DNA from: Winogradskyella aurantia
GTDB taxonomy: Bacteria; Bacteroidota; Bacteroidia; Flavobacteriales; Flavobacteriaceae
DNA length: 64,000 bases
Reading direction: 5' to 3'
Assembly (NCBI RefSeq): GCF_002266855.1
Contig: NZ_NGJN01000002.1
Coordinates: 186,001-250,000 of the forward strand
In this document: positions 9,245-18,060 of the stretch, in pieces
Numbering within the stretch: position 1 is the first letter of the stretch
Layout of the letters: each line of letters begins with the position of its first letter
The notes under the pieces: model-generated
What the model was told of the DNA's origin: nothing
Seen by the model: the letters and a program-made list of their open reading frames with translations, nothing else
Database searches by the model: none
Made by a program: the position numbers and the translations under genes

Positions 9245-10333
9245 TTATTTAAAATAGCTAAACGTCTCGCCTTCTTTTATTTTTAAAAGTGTCTCATAAA
9301 TTAAGCGAATGACATTTTCAACATCTTCTTTGTGAACCATTTCAACTGTGGTATGCATATAGCGCAAGGGCAACGAAATAAGTGCAGATGCTACACCTCC
9401 ATTACTGTATGCAAATGCATCGGTATCTGTGCCTGTGGCTCTAGATAAGGCAGCACGCTGAAAAGGAATCTTTTTGTCTTCTGCCGTATCAGTTATGAGG
9501 TCACGTAATTTTTGTTGAACGGCAGGTGCATAAGCTACCACTGGACCCTTACCAATTTCGGCATAACCTTGTTTTTTCTGATCGATCATGGGTGTTGTTG
9601 TGTCATGTGTAACATCCGTAACGATAGCCACATTGGGTTTGATGGTTTGTGTGATCATTTCGGCACCACGAAGACCTATTTCTTCTTGAACGGAATTGGT
9701 GATGTATAAGCCAAAAGGGAGTTTCTTTTTGTTTTCGTGCAATAAACGAGCTACTTCTGCAATCATGAACCCTCCCATTCGATTATCTAAAGCACGGCAC
9801 ACAAACTTATTGCCATTGAGAACGTGGAATTCATCGGGATAAGTGATAACGCAACCTACATGAACGCCCATTTTCTCTACTTCTTTTTTGTCTTTAGCGC
9901 CAATATCTATGCAGATATTTTCTGGTTTTGGTGCCTCTTCTTTTGAACGGTCCCGTGTATGTATGGCAGGCCATCCAAAAACGCCTTTGACAATACCTTT
10001 TTTAGTATGGATATTTACCACTTTACTTGGTGCAATTTGGTGATCACTGCCGCCATTTCGTATGACGTATATTAAGCCATTGTCCGAAATGTAATTCACA
10101 TACCAAGAAATTTCATCAGCATGGCCTTCTATAACAACCTTGTATTTGGCTTTTGGATTGATAATCGCTACGGCACTTCCGTAAGTATCTGTAATAAAGT
10201 CATCTACGTATGGTTTGAGGTAGTCCATCCAAATCTTTTGTCCGTTCCATTCATAACCCGTTGGTGAAGCGTTGTTTAAATATTTTTCTAAAAAGTCCAT
10301 TGACTTTTTTGTTAATAATTGCTTTTTTGCCAT
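9245..10333 (-). CDS. M42 family metallopeptidase (tetrahedral aminopeptidase type)
   Basis: A 362-residue co-catalytic metal aminopeptidase of the M42 family, cytoplasmic enzymes that form dodecameric tetrahedra and trim short peptides. Predicted metal and catalytic residues are present: His71 and Asp73 in 'EGHADEIS', Asp183 in 'RALDNRMGG', the Glu pair 217-218 in 'SVQEEIGLRG', Asp240 in 'IVTDVTHD' and His327 in 'RYMHTTVEM'. The insert between strands (residues about 85-170) is the usual PDZ-like lid domain. Length and order are normal for the family. No signal peptide. The downstream Nudix gene follows at once. Confidence 0.92.
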   Translation of the reverse strand: MAKKQLLTKKSMDFLEKYLNNASPTGYEWNGQKIWMDYLKPYVDDFITDTYGSAVAIINPKAKYKVVIEGHADEISWYVNYISDNGLIYVIRNGGSDHQIAPSKVVNIHTKKGIVKGVFGWPAIHTRDRSKEEAPKPENICIDIGAKDKKEVEKMGVHVGCVITYPDEFHVLNGNKFVCRALDNRMGGFMIAEVARLLHENKKKLPFGLYITNSVQEEIGLRGAEMITQTIKPNVAIVTDVTHDTTTPMIDQKKQGYAEIGKGPVVAYAPAVQQKLRDLITDTAEDKKIPFQRAALSRATGTDTDAFAYSNGGVASALISLPLRYMHTTVEMVHKEDVENVIRLIYETLLKIKEGETFSYFK

Positions 10334-10401
10334 GTGCTAAAATTTTTTCTTAAAAATAATAATATTAATATGAATTTAAGGTTAAAGGTGCTATTAATTC
10401 T

Positions 10402-10409
10402 TAATTTTG
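10402..10409 (+). promoter_or_regulatory. Bacteroidota -7 box of the DUF4294 gene
   Basis: TAATTTTG matches TAnnTTTG and lies about 50 bases before the ATG at 10461. It overlaps possible upstream start codons (TTG at 10407, ATG at 10413), which argues against them. No TTG -33 element is evident. Confidence 0.4.
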
Positions 10410-10460
10410 AATATGGCATTATCGTTGGGTTTTGGCACGTTTTTGGTAGCAAGGGAATTC

Positions 10461-11147
10461 ATGAAGAATTTAGTCATTTTTGTAATAGGTTTCTCCTCAA
10501 TAATCGTTTCTGCACAGGTAAACCCAAAGGAGCGAGATTCTACCCAGATTGAATATATTATTATAGAAGGTGATTCTATACCAAGAACAGTAATTGATTT
10601 AGATGAAGTCTTATTGTTACCTAACTTAAGTTTTGATAATCGCGATGCACGAATTAGATATCTTATCTTGAAACGGAAAACCCTTAAGGTGTACCCTTAT
10701 GCCAAATTGGCTGCTGAGCGGCTGGAAGCGCTCAACGAACGCCTTTCAACATTGAAACGCAAAAGGGACAAACGTAAATACGCCAAGGTTATTCAAAGGT
10801 ATATAGAGGATGAGTTTTCTGCAGAATTGAAAAAGCTGACTAAAACAGAAGGTCAGATTCTTGTTAAATTGATTCACAGACAAACCGGAAAAACAACATT
10901 TGACCTCATTAAGGAATTACGTAGTGGTTGGCGTGCGTTTTGGTATAATAATACCGCCAGTTTGTTCGATATTTCTTTAAAACGTGAATTTGCGCCCTTG
11001 GATGAATTAGAGGATTACTTAATTGAGGATATTTTACAACGTGCCTTTCAGAATCAGATTTTAGAACGGCAGAATCCAGCATTTGATATTGATTTCTATT
11101 CTTGTGTTAATAAATGGTCTAAACCCAAAAAAAAATACGGTGGCTAA
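10461..11147 (+). CDS. DUF4294 domain-containing exported protein
   Basis: I recognise the family (DUF4294, confined largely to Bacteroidota) but no function is known. The start at 10461 gives a clean signal peptide, 'MKNLVIFVIGFSSIIVSAQ', and a 228-residue precursor; upstream starts would place 18 unrelated residues in front. After a short N-terminal segment the protein is highly charged and helical, with a Lys/Arg-rich stretch ('LSTLKRKRDKRKYAKVIQR') and a conserved-looking 'LVKLIHRQTGKTTFDLIKEL' block, followed by a C-terminus ending in Lys/Gly residues. Its stop overlaps the start of the PAQR gene (TAATG), so both are likely made from one transcript. Confidence 0.8.
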   Translation: MKNLVIFVIGFSSIIVSAQVNPKERDSTQIEYIIIEGDSIPRTVIDLDEVLLLPNLSFDNRDARIRYLILKRKTLKVYPYAKLAAERLEALNERLSTLKRKRDKRKYAKVIQRYIEDEFSAELKKLTKTEGQILVKLIHRQTGKTTFDLIKELRSGWRAFWYNNTASLFDISLKREFAPLDELEDYLIEDILQRAFQNQILERQNPAFDIDFYSCVNKWSKPKKKYGG

Positions 11148-11773
11148 TGCATGAGCAAACAATAATTGAAGAGAGACTTAATGCCATTTCTCACGGCATA
11201 GGTGCTATGTTGGGTGTTACAGCGCTCATTTTATTGATTGTCTATGTAGACGCTTCTATACCTTTTGGTCTTTTTAGCGTTAGTGTATATGGGTTATCCT
11301 TAATTGTGCTTTTTCTTGCGTCTACACTGTATCATTCCACAAGGGATGAAAAACGGAAACACTATTTTAGAATTGTTGATCACGTAAGTATCTACTTCCT
11401 CATTGCAGGCACCTATACGCCTGTATTGTTAATTTCGCTTACCGATAGCTTAGGTTGGACGCTGTTTTGGGTGGTTTGGGGGATTGCAGGCTTTGGTGTG
11501 ATTCTGAAATTGTTTTTTACGGGACGCTTTGAGGTATTCTCAACCCTGCTTTACCTTGTAATGGGCTGGCTGATTGTGTTCGATTTCTCTAATCTTTCGG
11601 ATACTGTCGGCCCAAATGGTATACTGTGGTTATTTGCAGGAGGCTTATTTTACACGGTGGGCATTATTTTCTATGCGGTACAGAAAATTCCATACAATCA
11701 TGTCATCTGGCATCTCTTTGTGCTTGGTGGTGCTATTTGCCATTTCTTCATGATTTTTTTTCACATAATTTAA
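11147..11773 (+). CDS. Hemolysin III family (PAQR) membrane protein
   Basis: A 208-residue integral membrane protein with seven predicted helices. The conserved metal-site pattern of the PAQR/hemolysin III family is visible: His16 and nearby residues in 'LNAISHGIG', 'STLYHSTRD' after helix 2, 'IVDHVSIYFLIAGTYTP', and the C-terminal 'HVIWHLFVLGGAICHFF'. Human relatives are adiponectin/progestin receptors with ceramidase activity; E. coli TrhA is linked to membrane energetics and lipid balance. The role here is inferred only from family. It ends one base before the stop of the convergent gene. Confidence 0.9.
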   Translation: MHEQTIIEERLNAISHGIGAMLGVTALILLIVYVDASIPFGLFSVSVYGLSLIVLFLASTLYHSTRDEKRKHYFRIVDHVSIYFLIAGTYTPVLLISLTDSLGWTLFWVVWGIAGFGVILKLFFTGRFEVFSTLLYLVMGWLIVFDFSNLSDTVGPNGILWLFAGGLFYTVGIIFYAVQKIPYNHVIWHLFVLGGAICHFFMIFFHII

Positions 11774-11792
11774 ATCATCTTTTAAAGATGAT
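11774..11792. terminator. Palindrome at the PAQR / four-helix sensor convergence
   Basis: ATCATCTTT and AAAGATGAT are perfect arms around a single T. In RNA it would form a 7-bp AU-rich stem with a 5-base loop, just after the PAQR stop and across the stop of the opposing gene. Position suits a two-way terminator, but low GC content and the absence of a T-run make this weak. Confidence 0.35.
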
Positions 11793-12365
11793 AAACTGCA
11801 CTACAATACCGATTAGTAAAATAACAGCAATTTCTATTTTGGACATGGTGTCTGATGTGTCAAAGGAGTTTTGAGCGAATTTTGTTAGGCTTTCGCCTTC
11901 GGATACTTGAATTTTAGCGAGATTGTCTAAATCCTTTTGGATACGGTTGAGATGAATTTTAATCTTTGATTTGTTGCTGGCTGAATCTATATCTGAACTC
12001 GTATTCTTCAAGACTCTTAAATCCTCATAGTCCTGTTGAAACTTCTTAAATACCGATTTTTCCTCATTGGTCAATTTGGTTGCGCTGTAATCTGAAATTA
12101 GTTGATCAATCTTACTTTGCGCCATAACATCTTCAACATTTTGTGTCTCACTTAGAAGTGCTTTTTCTTGTTTATGGAAAACAGAGCTAAGCTGGTATAG
12201 ATAACCCTTTGCAACCAATCTGTCTTCGTATACTGAAGTCAGTGATTCATTCATTCTATCAAAACGTCTTTTGTCTAATCTATTGGTGGCCAATACGAGT
12301 AAAAAAACGATAGCGAAGGCAAAACCTATTTTTATACGATTACTTACGGTTAGTTTATTACCCAT
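11775..12365 (-). CDS. Membrane protein with a chemoreceptor-like four-helix sensor domain
   Basis: Of 196 residues, an N-terminal membrane helix (about 12-28) and a C-terminal helix (about 178-194) flank a roughly 150-residue, mostly helical outer segment that resembles the four-helix-bundle ligand domain of methyl-accepting chemotaxis proteins. There is no HAMP or signalling domain after the second helix: the chain ends in 'FIIFKR'. Function unknown; it may pair with a separate partner or be a membrane stress sensor. No neighbour suggests a partner. The gene stands alone, convergent with the PAQR gene. Confidence 0.7.
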   Translation of the reverse strand: MGNKLTVSNRIKIGFAFAIVFLLVLATNRLDKRRFDRMNESLTSVYEDRLVAKGYLYQLSSVFHKQEKALLSETQNVEDVMAQSKIDQLISDYSATKLTNEEKSVFKKFQQDYEDLRVLKNTSSDIDSASNKSKIKIHLNRIQKDLDNLAKIQVSEGESLTKFAQNSFDTSDTMSKIEIAVILLIGIVVQFIIFKR

Positions 12366-12617
12366 TTCAAATGCTTTAGTATCACTAAAATACTACAAGC
12401 ACTACGTTTTACCTTACTATTTAACACATCTTTTGGATAAGGTATTGATTGTGATTCTAGCGTTCCCAATTAAAGGTAATTTGGTCACAAGTCCTTATAT
12501 GGCTTGGAGTTAATAACCGAAAAAAGTGGAAGGGATTCGTTTTTTATTTTAAAGACCTCATTAATTCAAGGGCTATAGGATGGAATTATGACTTCATCCT
12601 GTTTGGCGCACAGAACG

Positions 12618-13343
12618 CTATTCTTTTTTTATAAATACCATACAATGTTGCCAAGGAAGGTTGTCTTTATTACTTTCTAGATTAAAGCCAGCGGCTTTCA
12701 TCTCTTTTACAGCCTGGCTTTCGGTCATTTTATGAATTTTTTTAATAGGAATTGACCCATCCTCGCCACGGTATTCAATGAGAAATAATTTACCGTCAAT
12801 TTTTAAGGCCTTTTTCATTGACATTATCATTTCATAAGGAAAATTAAATTCGTGATAGACGTCTACCATCAATATTTTATCTATGGAGTTTTCAGGAAGA
12901 TTGACACTTTTTTCAGTACCTAAAATAGTTTCAATATTGTTGTTTTTGTTATATAAAGGATTAGTTCTAATGGCCTCTAACATTTGAGGCTGAATATCAA
13001 CGGCATAAATTTTACCATTATGGGCTAATGGTGCCATTTTAAAGACATGGAACCCAGATCCAGCACCTATATCGGCAATAACATCATTGGACTGAATGTC
13101 CATATTTTTTATTAGGCTCGAGACCTTTTCCTCCTGCTCGCGCTCGGGTCGTTCCAACCAACTTATTCCTTGATACCCCATTACATAAGCTATTTCCCTT
13201 CCCAGATACCATTTTCCAATACCATTTGGGTCGCCATTTTTATAGGTATAGCGATTAGTTTCAGTGGGGTTCTGACCAAGACAGGAATAGGAAGGAATGG
13301 CCAACAGTAGTGCAAAAAGAATAATCTTAAGTTGTTCCATCAT
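12618..13343 (-). CDS. Exported class I SAM-dependent methyltransferase-like protein
   Basis: A Rossmann methyltransferase with motif I 'DIGAGSGFH' at 91-99, an acidic residue at the end of strand 2 ('IYAVDIQPQML') and motif IV-like 'KILMVDVYHEF'. Unusually, residues 1-23 form a signal peptide ('IILFALLLAIPSYSCLG'), with Cys21 a weak lipidation candidate. The mature protein would lie in the periplasm or at the outer membrane, where SAM is not expected. Either the protein is an export-adapted family with another cofactor or substrate, or the helix keeps a cytoplasmic enzyme at the membrane. Substrate unknown. The gene is monocistronic. Confidence 0.78.
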   Translation of the reverse strand: MMEQLKIILFALLLAIPSYSCLGQNPTETNRYTYKNGDPNGIGKWYLGREIAYVMGYQGISWLERPEREQEEKVSSLIKNMDIQSNDVIADIGAGSGFHVFKMAPLAHNGKIYAVDIQPQMLEAIRTNPLYNKNNNIETILGTEKSVNLPENSIDKILMVDVYHEFNFPYEMIMSMKKALKIDGKLFLIEYRGEDGSIPIKKIHKMTESQAVKEMKAAGFNLESNKDNLPWQHCMVFIKKE

Positions 13344-13452
13344 TTTTTGCTAAAAGATAGAATTATTTTAGCGAGGGTCCATTTAAGGCTTTGTTAATTT
13401 TCATCTTTAGTTAACTTAGATAAATTGCCTGGTTTAAAACAATTCGTACTAT

Positions 13453-14826
13453 TTAAGGAAGGATGTTCTTTATGATCTCCCCATCTTTCATGATTACTAA
13501 AAACCTTTCAGCGGGCTGCGCGATAAGTTCAATGTTTTCAAGGGGATTTCCATCTACTAAAATTAAATCGGCCAGGGCATTTTCCTCTACAACACCTAAT
13601 GTACCTTTATATGGACTTCTGAGACCTGATAGCGCAAGCAGTTGAGCATTGTCGTGAGTCACCATTTTTAAAATTTCATAAGGGGTAAACCATTTTTTGA
13701 GCTTAAGCATATAGGCATTTTGTTCTTCGTTGAGCCAGGGCTCAAAAAGAAAATCCGTACCCCAAGCCAACTTCACTTTCATTTCTTTTGCCATGGGCCA
13801 TAATTTTTGCTGGCCCTCAATTACAGGTTTGCGTTTAGCCCTTCTCAGGGAATCCATACCAGGCGTGTCTTCTATAAGGTTTTGGGAACTCAGCCAAACA
13901 CCTTTTCGTTTTATTAGTCTCAATGTGGCTTTATCTAGCAATTGTCCATGTTCTACACATTTTACGCCCGCTTCTACAGCTCTTTTAATGGCCCTTGATG
14001 TATAGGCATGTACCGCGACGTAAGTACCCCAATCTTCAGCCGCATCAACGCCTGCTTTCATTTCATCAAAGGTATACTGGGTAACATCTACAGGGTCGTA
14101 AGCAGATGAAGTGCCGCCACCAGCCATCAATTTAATTTGGCTTGCACCAAACCGAAGGTTTTCTCGAGCAGCCGTCAATACTTCATCCCGGCCATCTGCT
14201 ATAAAACTGGCACCAAGGAGTTCAGCGCGTGACGGTTTACCAAAAAAGCGTCTGGACTTCTCATCGGGCATGCGTAAATCGCCGTGGCCCGATGTTTGAC
14301 TGATCATTGCCCCGGACGGCCATATGCGTGGCCCTTTAACGACACCTTTGTCTATGGCTGTCTTGAGCGCAAATGATGGACCGCCCATATCGCGAACTGC
14401 CGTAAAACCGCGAAGCAGCATTTTTTCTGCCTGCAAAGCGGTTTTTTCCATAATAGTCTCTTTATTTAAAGTCGGTGAAGTTAGTTCTTCCGTTGTGAGC
14501 GCTCCGAATACCATATGCACATGAACATCTATTAAGCCAGGCATCAATGTCTTTCCTTCACCTTTAATTACCCTTGCAGCTGCTTTATTTTTAAACGCAG
14601 TGGATGATATAGCAAGAATTCTGTTCCCCTCCACCAATACATTTTGATTGGGAATGAGCTTGCTTGTCTTACCGTCAAAAATATTCACATTTTCAAAAAT
14701 AATAGTATTGGATTGCGACGATTGAGCCATTATTACTCCGTGAAACACAAGGGTGTATATCGCTGTTACTATTAGGTCTTTTATTGACTGTTTGACGTTA
14801 TTATTTTTAAATTTTGACATGCTCAA
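13453..14826 (-). CDS. Exported amidohydrolase (imidazolonepropionase-like metal-dependent hydrolase)
   Basis: A 457-residue member of the amidohydrolase superfamily, in the group with Xaa-Pro dipeptidases and aryl/acyl dipeptidases. Binuclear metal ligands are visible: His102 and His104 in 'DVHVHM', the bridging Lys232 in 'IKLMAGGG', His273 in 'AVHAY', His293 in 'VEHG' and Asp358 in 'LAWGTDF'. A long N-region followed by a hydrophobic stretch (residues about 17-35, ending 'VIMAQ') is a probable signal peptide, so the enzyme should act in the periplasm. Substrate unknown; periplasmic members often cut dipeptides with bulky or proline C-termini. Confidence 0.85.
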   Translation of the reverse strand: MSMSKFKNNNVKQSIKDLIVTAIYTLVFHGVIMAQSSQSNTIIFENVNIFDGKTSKLIPNQNVLVEGNRILAISSTAFKNKAAARVIKGEGKTLMPGLIDVHVHMVFGALTTEELTSPTLNKETIMEKTALQAEKMLLRGFTAVRDMGGPSFALKTAIDKGVVKGPRIWPSGAMISQTSGHGDLRMPDEKSRRFFGKPSRAELLGASFIADGRDEVLTAARENLRFGASQIKLMAGGGTSSAYDPVDVTQYTFDEMKAGVDAAEDWGTYVAVHAYTSRAIKRAVEAGVKCVEHGQLLDKATLRLIKRKGVWLSSQNLIEDTPGMDSLRRAKRKPVIEGQQKLWPMAKEMKVKLAWGTDFLFEPWLNEEQNAYMLKLKKWFTPYEILKMVTHDNAQLLALSGLRSPYKGTLGVVEENALADLILVDGNPLENIELIAQPAERFLVIMKDGEIIKNILP

Positions 14827-14995
14827 ATTCTTTTTAATGGTGTACTTATGTGCTTGTAATATTTTCTAGTGGTCCTTGTCATAAATATAACAAAAACAAA
14901 TTGTTAAGAGTATCTATGAGACAAAAGTGAAACAGTATTAATCTATACCTTATGTCAGTGGATTGTTTTTTTATACAGACCTTTATGCCTGAAAG

Positions 14996-15424
14996 TTAGT
15001 CTTTAATAACCTCTCGATAATCTTCAAAAAAGGCCTCAAATAGACTCATATGAGTATTAAAAAAGACCATAACATCACGCCATGCGTTTTTATTATGGAT
15101 GGAGACCTTAGCCTTAAGTGGAACATAAATTCGAGAAATTTCTTTGCCATTGGCTAGAAGGTATTCTTCCTTGTAAATTACTTCTGGTAAGTAGTCACGG
15201 GTTAAAATAGTTTTTAGGGCTAAGAGCTTTTCCCAGTAATTAATGCGGTTCTCCAAATCATCCTCAAGATCTAGTGCAACCAAAGCCGATGTCGTATCAA
15301 AATGAAATTTAAAACTTAGGCCTTTTGTCTTGGTATTGTATAACACCCATTTTTTTGGAAATGATTTACCAAAACTGGTCCAGAATTCGTGGCGTAGTTG
15401 TCGAGATTCTTCCTTACTAAACAT
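14996..15424 (-). CDS. DUF4268 domain-containing protein
   Basis: A 142-residue cytoplasmic protein with no signal or membrane segment. The sequence pattern ('FWTSFGKSFPKKWVLYNTKTKG' region, then alternating strands and a C-terminal aromatic helix) matches the DUF4268 family, which is also found fused to nuclease-like domains in other bacteria; alone, its role is unknown. It follows the ZIP transporter gene with no spacing (start at 15424, ZIP stop at 15425), so it is in the same transcript as the transporter. Confidence 0.75.
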   Translation of the reverse strand: MFSKEESRQLRHEFWTSFGKSFPKKWVLYNTKTKGLSFKFHFDTTSALVALDLEDDLENRINYWEKLLALKTILTRDYLPEVIYKEEYLLANGKEISRIYVPLKAKVSIHNKNAWRDVMVFFNTHMSLFEAFFEDYREVIKD

Positions 15425-16099
15425 TTAAATAAAATAGGCAATTAATATACCCAAGCCAATAGCGATTAGCTTAGATAAATTAAATTTATGGCCTTCACCG
15501 GTTTCAAACAATATAGTTGTTGAAATATGTAAAAAAATACCAATGACTATTGCATTTATTATGGGGACATAATTATTTACAGCATTTATATTGTTTGAAA
15601 TATAGGTGCCTAAAGGAGTCATGGCGCCAAATACAACCATAAAGGAAACGCGCTGCAAGGTGGTATAAGGCGATTCTAATAAAAATACCGTTAGAAGGGC
15701 GGCAATGGGTATTTTATGGATTAACACACCGTAAACCATGTCATTGTGTTGATGGATTGGAAAACCTTCCAGTAAACTGTGAATACAAAGGCTAATGAAG
15801 AGCATCCAGGGAAATCTATTATTTGTTTTATGAATGTGTACATGCCCGTGCTCGGCACCCTTGGAAAAGAGTTCTAATACAATTTGCAATAAAATACCCA
15901 TCATAATAAAAAGGCCCGTTTGCTTAGCATTGAGATGGTCATAGACCTCTGGTAACAGGTCAAATAAGGTTAAGGCTAGAAGGAAGGCACCACTAAAAGA
16001 GAGTAGAAGTTTGGTGCCAATAGTCTTCTGCTTTTTAGTTAAAAGCGCAATAGCCACACCAATAATAATCGCATAAACAGGAAAAAGATACTTATTCAT
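15425..16099 (-). CDS. ZIP family metal transporter
   Basis: A 224-residue inner-membrane protein of the ZIP family, importing zinc or other divalent metals. Eight helices are predictable, with the family's variable His-rich loop between helices 3 and 4 ('GAEHGHVHIH', 81-90) and the transport-site residues His107-Ser-x-x-Glu111-Gly112 in helix 4 and His128-Lys-Ile-Pro131 in helix 5. The second site lacks the Glu of the common HKIPE motif (Ile here), which may alter metal choice. It lies nine bases after the upstream methyltransferase and directly before the DUF4268 gene. Confidence 0.88.
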   Translation of the reverse strand: MNKYLFPVYAIIIGVAIALLTKKQKTIGTKLLLSFSGAFLLALTLFDLLPEVYDHLNAKQTGLFIMMGILLQIVLELFSKGAEHGHVHIHKTNNRFPWMLFISLCIHSLLEGFPIHQHNDMVYGVLIHKIPIAALLTVFLLESPYTTLQRVSFMVVFGAMTPLGTYISNNINAVNNYVPIINAIVIGIFLHISTTILFETGEGHKFNLSKLIAIGLGILIAYFI

Positions 16100-16108
16100 G
16101 CCATCAAT

Positions 16109-16840
16109 TTATTTAAATATCATAATCAAACGTTCAGAATCCTCTGGGTGGAATCTATTTAATTGGTAATCACCAAAAATATCTAAAAGGTGAACGCCTG
16201 CTTCATCAAAAAGGGCATTAAAATCGTTTAGGGTAAGCGCTTTTACACGTTCTTGAAATTCGTACCTTTCGTTATTTACAGTAAATGCTATGTCTTTAAT
16301 GATATAACCGTCCTCAACTCGTCTTTTTTGGTGAAAATTGATGCCGTCAACAGTTTTGATATCTGCACTGATGAGGTGTTTAGTGACATAATTTACGTTC
16401 ATAAAATCAATTACCCCAAAACCATGGCTGTTTAATTCCTGCTTAATAGCGATAATAGTTTCTAAATTACTCCGTTCATCTTCAAAATATCCAAAACTTG
16501 TAAATAAGTTAAATACCGCATCAAATGTTTCGGGATAAGCTTGGGTCATGTCATGAACCTCAAAGGACAGGGTGTTGTTCTCAAATTGCTTGGCATGTGC
16601 TATACTCTGTTCGGATAAATCTATGCCAGTGACCTTATATCCCAACTGATTGAGATAAATGGAATGCCGACCTTTACCACAGGCCAAATCCAAAATGCTC
16701 CCACCATCAGGGACATTGAGATAGTTGACCAGATTGTCCATAAAACGCTGTGCTTCCGAATAATCTCTATCCTTATACAAAATATGGTAGTAAGGCGTAT
16801 TAAACCAGGAAGCATACCATTTCGTCATTGATTTAGCCAT
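16109..16840 (-). CDS. Class I SAM-dependent methyltransferase
   Basis: A 243-residue cytoplasmic methyltransferase. Motif I reads 'ILDLACGKGRHSIYL', followed by 'VTGIDLSEQSIAHA' and 'DAVFNLFTSFGYF'; the family resembles methyltransferases acting on small molecules, but no substrate can be named. The frame extends to a TTG at 16879, which would overlap the -7 box of the divergent rlmL; the ATG at 16840 ('MAKSMTKWYASWFNTPYYH') matches how the family begins and is preferred. It heads a three-gene run with the ZIP transporter and DUF4268. Confidence 0.85.
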   Translation of the reverse strand: MAKSMTKWYASWFNTPYYHILYKDRDYSEAQRFMDNLVNYLNVPDGGSILDLACGKGRHSIYLNQLGYKVTGIDLSEQSIAHAKQFENNTLSFEVHDMTQAYPETFDAVFNLFTSFGYFEDERSNLETIIAIKQELNSHGFGVIDFMNVNYVTKHLISADIKTVDGINFHQKRRVEDGYIIKDIAFTVNNERYEFQERVKALTLNDFNALFDEAGVHLLDIFGDYQLNRFHPEDSERLIMIFK

Positions 16841-16868
16841 ATTGTAAATGTGTCGTGTAAAAATACTG

Positions 16869-16876
16869 TATTTTTG
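16869..16876 (+). promoter_or_regulatory. Bacteroidota -7 box of rlmL
   Basis: TATTTTTG matches TAnnTTTG and ends 20 bases before the ATG of rlmL. A TTG at 16842-16844 lies 24 bases upstream of the box, slightly further than usual for the -33 element. Confidence 0.55.
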
Positions 16877-16896
16877 CAACCTGTTAGACGTTAAAA

Positions 16897-18060
16897 ATGG
16901 ACAATAATTTCAAAATGGTGGCCAAAACCTTATTTGGGTTTGAGGATATTTTAGCAAATGAACTCACTCAACTAGGTGCAATGGATGTAGAAAAAGGGAT
17001 ACGAAACGTTAGTTTTGTGGGAGATAAAGGTTTTATGTACAAGGCCAATCTTGGTATAAGGACAGCGATAAAAATCCTGAAACCCATAAAATCCTTTAGG
17101 GTAGTACGTGAAGATGATCTCTATAATAATGTAAAGTCCATACCGTGGGAAGATTACTTAAAGTCCTCAGGATCATTAGCTGTTGATGCAACCGTACATA
17201 ACAGTGTTTTTACACACTCTAAATACACAGCGCTAAAGGCGAAGGATGCCATTGTTGACCGTTTTAGGGATCAAAGCGGTGAGCGGCCTAATGTAGATTT
17301 GAGATTTCCTGATTTAAAAATCAATGTACATATAGATCGTCAACGATGTACTATTTCTTTAGATACTTCGGGAGAGTCTTTGCATAAACGCGGTTATAAG
17401 ACGGCTACAAATATAGCTCCTATCAATGAGGTCTTAGCTGCAGGACTTATCATGATGAGCGGTTGGGACGGTCAATGTGATTTTATGGACCCTATGTGCG
17501 GCAGTGGAACTATTTTGGCCGAGGCCGCTATGATTGCCTGTAATATTCCACCAAGCTTAATGCGCAAGGAGTTTGCTTTTGAGCGCTGGAACGACTGGGA
17601 CGTAGAATTATTTGAAACTATTGAAGAATCACTATTAAAGAAAACCCGCGATTTTCACCATAGGATTTTGGGCTACGATAAATCACCTTCTGCGGTGCGC
17701 AAAGCACAAGAAAACATAAAGAATGCACATCTACAGGAATTTATAACCATTAAGCACGAGGATTTCTTCAAGACCCAAAAAGCAGGGTCAGATAAACTAC
17801 ATATGGTATTTAATCCGCCCTATGGTGAACGCTTGGAAAATTTAAATATTGAGGAGTTTTACGGGAATATTGGCAGTACACTTAAACACGGCTACCCGAA
17901 TACCAATGCATGGTTGGTGACGTCTAATCTAGATGCATTGAAACATATTGGTCTGAGGCCCTCACGAAAAATAAAGGTGTTCAATGCCAAGTTAGAAGCA
18001 CGTTTTGTAAAATACGAAATGTACGAAGGCAGCCGAAAGGCAAAAAACGAATCTGTTTAA
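16897..18060 (+). CDS. rlmL: THUMP-domain rRNA (guanine-N2) methyltransferase, RlmL N-terminal type
   Basis: Methylates N2 of a guanine in 23S rRNA (G2445 in E. coli). The 387 residues comprise an N-terminal ferredoxin-like plus THUMP RNA-binding part (about 1-160) and a Rossmann methyltransferase with 'DPMCGSGT' at 198-205 and the N6/N2-guanine motif 'NPPYGERL' at 306-313. E. coli RlmL carries a second methyltransferase (RlmK) at its C-terminus; here that half is absent, as is usual in Bacteroidota. Its end overlaps the convergent lipoprotein gene by four bases. Confidence 0.9.
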   Translation: MDNNFKMVAKTLFGFEDILANELTQLGAMDVEKGIRNVSFVGDKGFMYKANLGIRTAIKILKPIKSFRVVREDDLYNNVKSIPWEDYLKSSGSLAVDATVHNSVFTHSKYTALKAKDAIVDRFRDQSGERPNVDLRFPDLKINVHIDRQRCTISLDTSGESLHKRGYKTATNIAPINEVLAAGLIMMSGWDGQCDFMDPMCGSGTILAEAAMIACNIPPSLMRKEFAFERWNDWDVELFETIEESLLKKTRDFHHRILGYDKSPSAVRKAQENIKNAHLQEFITIKHEDFFKTQKAGSDKLHMVFNPPYGERLENLNIEEFYGNIGSTLKHGYPNTNAWLVTSNLDALKHIGLRPSRKIKVFNAKLEARFVKYEMYEGSRKAKNESV

